From assembly GCA_018062085.1 (NCBI GenBank), contig JAGOSY010000005.1:1-64000 (forward strand): a stretch of 64,000 bases of DNA, written 5' to 3'. The notes below the pieces were generated by a model. It ran no database searches and had not been told where the DNA came from. It was given only the letters and a program-made list of their open reading frames with translations. Shown piece by piece: positions 60,942-64,000 of the stretch. The translations under genes and the position numbers were made by a program. The first letter of the stretch is position 1. The number at the start of each line of letters is the position of its first letter. Origin of the DNA: a bacterium (GTDB lineage: Bacteria > Cyanobacteriota > Vampirovibrionia > Obscuribacterales > Obscuribacteraceae).

Positions 60942-63900
60942 CTATTCTAGGCCTCTCCAGTCCATTTTTTTCGGAGCACTTTTGCCACTGAGGTTGTCTA
61001 GTACTTGTTGTTTCATATACTGGGCGTATTCGTTTGTTGGCTGTAGCTGCAGGGCTGTTTGAAAATCAACCAGAGCCAAATCATATTTGTGCAGATAGCG
61101 ATAGCATGAGCCCCTAAAGAGATAGTAGTCGATGTAGCCAGGTTTGAGACTAATCGCTTGGCTCAGCTTCTCTACTGCTTGTTCATAACGCCCCATGCCA
61201 TGCAGGCCAAGCCCGTCGTAGAAAAGATTCATGGCTGGCTGAGTGGCACTATCTTTGCTCGTTGCTGCAATTGCTCTTTCTAGGGCAGTGCGGTGCATCA
61301 TGATGGGAAACAATGATTGTTTTTGGCCCTCTCTCGTTTTGAAGTATTGCATTGGCCGTGCGCTTCTAGTTAGAGCTTCTTGGGGCTGATGAGCCAATTC
61401 ATAGGCTATTATTTGTTCAGTTGTTTCGCAGCCGTAGCCATAGTACCCCCTAGTTTTTAGGCTGTCGTAGAAGGCGATTGCATCTTGATAGTGCATTTGG
61501 AACAATTGTGCTTTGGCAAGTTCATACTTGCATCTTTCTTGATACCTCTTCCTTGGTTGCATTAACTGTTCAAGTAGGTCGGGGACAAGTGCCGAGTGCT
61601 CTAACGCTACAGATTTTTTTAAGGCAGATTCAGCCTCTTGGTAGTGTCCGGTTTCAGATAATGCCAGACCGTATGTTGTTTGAATGGCATAGTCGAAAGG
61701 TGCGAGTTCGACTGCTCTTTTGAAGTCAGGGAGACCCTTTTCAGAGGTTTCTTGAGTTAAGCAATTGCCAACGTCTTTGTGTATAGAGTAACTAAGACCT
61801 CGGCCGAAAAAGGCCAGGGCACAGTTGGGATCAATTTCAATGCATCTATTGCATTCTTCTAGTGCTTTGTCGCCGTTTTGGTTTAGAAAGGCAACCATCG
61901 CAGCATGGCTATGGGTGTGCAGAGCTGCTTGGCTGTCAAACCATGCTGGCGAACCCGGTATGAGAGCCCAGGCCACGGCAATGGTGACTATCAGCCACGA
62001 GGTAAAGGCGCCGATGAGAGCCAAGACACTCGCAACTGAGCTGGATGTTGACTTAGATTTGAATTGGGTTGTAAGTTGATTGCTGTTCGTTTGGTTGCCT
62101 TGAGATTTCGATTGGCTGCCAGTTTCACTGTCCGTTTGGGCCAATGAATATTGTTCAGTAGAGAGGTTGTCAGCGTTTGATTGATCGTCTTCAGGAAGAG
62201 CTAGCTGACCTTTGCTGACGAGATTGGCACTGTCTACAACTTTGAGGTTGATATTATCGGCGGCAGTTTCTTTGAGTTTGAATGGAGCCGCAGTGGAGTA
62301 TGTGGCTTGAGTCGATCCTTTTAGAAGTTCTTTGAGAAGTTCTTCTGGAGCATCTTTGCCTTCAGTAGCAGGAGCTGGCGGCGGGCTTGGAATAGAAGTA
62401 GCGTAACCATTCGAGCCATTGCCATTGCTAGTATTGTTGTCGTCTTTATCATCATCATTGTCGCCAGCTGGTGCATCTAAGTCTTCTATGATTTGGGCGC
62501 AGTTAGCATAGCGATCTTTCAAGTTGATAGCTGTAGCTTTGGCGACAATTTTGTCCATTGTTCTAGAAACTTTTGAGTTTTCTTCTCTGGGGTGTGAAAC
62601 GCTAATTGGTTCTGGTTCTTTACCTGTTAGGAGAAAGGAGAGAGTGGCTCCCATTCCATAAATGTCACTTTGACTAACTGGCTGGCCGCGAAACTGTTCC
62701 GGTGGAAGGTAGGCTGGTTTACCAACTACAGACCCTGTGGCATTCGATTCAACCTGTCTTGCTACGTTAAAGTCAATGAGCTTGAGGATGCCGTCATTTC
62801 GCAATATCAAGTTTTCAGGCGTGAAATCACGGTGCACTACCTGTGGTTCTTGACTGTGCAGATAGTTCAAGATTGTGCACATCTGCCGGGTTAATTCGCG
62901 TACCCTCTCTTCTGAGAGCGGCCCTTCTTTGGCGACAATCTCACGCAAAGATTTGCCGTCAATATGTTCTAAGACTAGGTAGGCTCTGTGGTCTTCGACG
63001 AAAAAGTCGTTCAACTTAACTACTTGATCGTGATTGAGATGCTTCAGTATTCGCGCTTCGCTTTCAAAGCTTTCCAAGACATCTTTCCGAACACTTATGT
63101 CTACATAGATCGGTAAGAGAAACTCTTTTAGTACCACAGTGTCTCCACTGGCATGATCATATGCCGAGTAAGCTGCACCTTGACCGCCTACACCAAGAGA
63201 GCGCTTTACTCGGTAACGACCGTCATTGAGCACAATGTCTTCTGTGAGCGGTTGGAGACGATCTCTTTGTGGTGGCGCTGACAGCGCCTGTAGCCACATT
63301 TCTGTGTAGCTATGATCAACTGGCGGTTGCAGGGCTTGCACTAAGGCTGCTGAACGGCTTACTCCGGGTGCCCAGCGCTCGATGGCATCGAGAATTATCT
63401 CGCGGTCTTCGACAGATTCCACTGCTCCCATACTTAGTTTTACTGGGTCGCCGTTATCGCGATTAAATTGCAGTTCTGATGCGGTTGTTTGACCTTTGTT
63501 GTTTCTCGTATTTAGCTCAATGGAGGTGAGCGAGTTCCAGGGCACTAATTCACTTTCTACTTTCTTTGCACCGAGCCAGCGAAATGATTTGAAGCCGAGG
63601 GGCGTAAATTCGTAGTTAGTTGGTTGTTTGAGGACAAAATACGATACTGCTACGGCGAAGGATGCAGACAGAACTCCAATTAGAGCCAAGAAGGCCTGGT
63701 TGGAAATCATGAAGATGTTTCCGGCCACTGGGGACCCATTGCGGATCCCTTGGTTGGTAGGGTCTAGTAGTCGGCCTAGTGCTGCAGCTATATCTGGAAA
63801 GTAGGTGTAAAACAGCGCCAGTAAGGCCACGTTTATTGTAAGTGCGATAGCTGCATTGATATAGCGCTCTTTTTTTGTGGTGGTTTTGTGTCGGTGTTTA

Positions 63901-63944
63901 AACCAACGCTCAATAGCGATGAAGGGCCGGTAGCGAATAACCAT
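60942..63944 (-). CDS. Ser/Thr protein kinase with DFN motif and C-terminal TPRs (kinase 5)
   Basis: 1000 residues from ATG 63944; the frame is open to the window edge (EAGSFKLQTKIIDRDKMVIR) and the ATG has no ribosome site, so the gene may start outside. N-terminus: two membrane helices (AALTIN..VALLALFYTYFP region; FLALIGVLSASFAVAVSYFV) and a cytoplasmic PH-like stretch (LTSIELNTRNNKGQTTASEL). Kinase domain from about 245: SLGVGGQGAAYSAYDHASGD, VVLKEF, HRDFTPENLIL in place of HRDLKPEN, and LIDFNVARQ in place of DFG. Then a low-complexity linker, a third helix (about 650) and TPRs (ALAFFGRGLSYS, YIDYYLFRGSCYRYLHKYDL). An active kinase group with HRDFTPEN/DFN exists in bacteria. It converges with the kinase array. 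Confidence 0.9.
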   Translation of the reverse strand: MVIRYRPFIAIERWFKHRHKTTTKKERYINAAIALTINVALLALFYTYFPDIAAALGRLLDPTNQGIRNGSPVAGNIFMISNQAFLALIGVLSASFAVAVSYFVLKQPTNYEFTPLGFKSFRWLGAKKVESELVPWNSLTSIELNTRNNKGQTTASELQFNRDNGDPVKLSMGAVESVEDREIILDAIERWAPGVSRSAALVQALQPPVDHSYTEMWLQALSAPPQRDRLQPLTEDIVLNDGRYRVKRSLGVGGQGAAYSAYDHASGDTVVLKEFLLPIYVDISVRKDVLESFESEARILKHLNHDQVVKLNDFFVEDHRAYLVLEHIDGKSLREIVAKEGPLSEERVRELTRQMCTILNYLHSQEPQVVHRDFTPENLILRNDGILKLIDFNVARQVESNATGSVVGKPAYLPPEQFRGQPVSQSDIYGMGATLSFLLTGKEPEPISVSHPREENSKVSRTMDKIVAKATAINLKDRYANCAQIIEDLDAPAGDNDDDKDDNNTSNGNGSNGYATSIPSPPPAPATEGKDAPEELLKELLKGSTQATYSTAAPFKLKETAADNINLKVVDSANLVSKGQLALPEDDQSNADNLSTEQYSLAQTDSETGSQSKSQGNQTNSNQLTTQFKSKSTSSSVASVLALIGAFTSWLIVTIAVAWALIPGSPAWFDSQAALHTHSHAAMVAFLNQNGDKALEECNRCIEIDPNCALAFFGRGLSYSIHKDVGNCLTQETSEKGLPDFKRAVELAPFDYAIQTTYGLALSETGHYQEAESALKKSVALEHSALVPDLLEQLMQPRKRYQERCKYELAKAQLFQMHYQDAIAFYDSLKTRGYYGYGCETTEQIIAYELAHQPQEALTRSARPMQYFKTREGQKQSLFPIMMHRTALERAIAATSKDSATQPAMNLFYDGLGLHGMGRYEQAVEKLSQAISLKPGYIDYYLFRGSCYRYLHKYDLALVDFQTALQLQPTNEYAQYMKQQVLDNLSGKSAPKKMDWRGLE

Positions 63945-64000
63945 TTTGTCGCGGTCAATTATTTTGGTTTGTAGCTTGAATGAGCCAGCTTCATTTGTTT

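Noticed and set aside
1..64000. tRNA, rRNA, CRISPR arrays, intact insertion sequences
   Set aside because: Looked for cloverleaf ends, regular spaced repeats and transposase motifs; none were found by eye. A covariance-model search would be needed to exclude small RNAs.

Overview
The window (roughly 48-52% GC by eye) looks like a chromosomal piece of a large-genome bacterium with many Ser/Thr kinases, secreted low-complexity proteins and few mobile genes. The gene mix (tandem eukaryotic-like kinases with extracytoplasmic repeats, TPR kinases, PsbP-like secreted proteins, DUF692, GlgX, DUF3419) and the frequent TTG/GTG starts remind me of Melainabacteria/Vampirovibrionia, especially Obscuribacterales. 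That placement is inference; no marker gene here fixes it beyond mnmG at 11269-13155.

Layout. 1-116 is the 3' end of a group II intron, followed by the 3' exon of a membrane protein gene (117-542), a small protein and a lipoprotein. 1481-8493 is a polymorphic-toxin locus: a 38-residue YD-repeat micro-ORF, a 1971-residue RHS protein with an N-terminal transglutaminase-like domain and a C-terminal CdiA-type nuclease tip, its immunity protein and two tandem terminators. 8494-9812 is a gene-poor scar holding a frameshifted serine-resolvase remnant. 9813-15842 carries an XRE regulator with an operator inside its promoter, a PCYCGC protein, mnmG and several hypotheticals, including an orphan ribbon-helix-helix antitoxin. 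16143-19348 is a four-gene cluster: two tandem paralogous secreted proteins with a matching Cys-rich C-terminal tail, a DUF692/MNIO-family enzyme and a small overlapping protein. I consider it the best candidate for an undescribed system.

19356-39343 is housekeeping and accessory genes: a kinase-like protein, an acyl desaturase, thioredoxin and DUF255 proteins, two ArsR/AHSA1-type loci (one with an intact ArsR and a perfect 22-bp operator, one with a decayed ArsR), a cation/proton antiporter, a metallophosphatase, a SWIM-SNF2 helicase, a nitroreductase and secreted PsbP-like proteins. 39545-43879 is a tightly packed operon (DUF2071, methyltransferase, membrane protein, DoxX-like, DUF3419/BtaA-like, secreted protein) that may make or modify a lipid. 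43929-49387 has two very large palindromes before an alpha/beta hydrolase, then glgX and a GGDEF protein whose domain is split by LysM-like and helical inserts.

49546-63944 has a TlpA-type thioredoxin protein and five protein kinases. Four are tandem and co-directional; they share a kinase domain, one membrane helix, a common extracytoplasmic module and leucine-rich-like repeats. Three of them also carry a doubled N-terminal zinc-binding motif, and a 108-bp identical junction shows that the array grew by recent duplication. The fifth, divergent kinase has TPRs and DFN in place of DFG. No tRNA, rRNA, CRISPR array or intact transposase was recognised.
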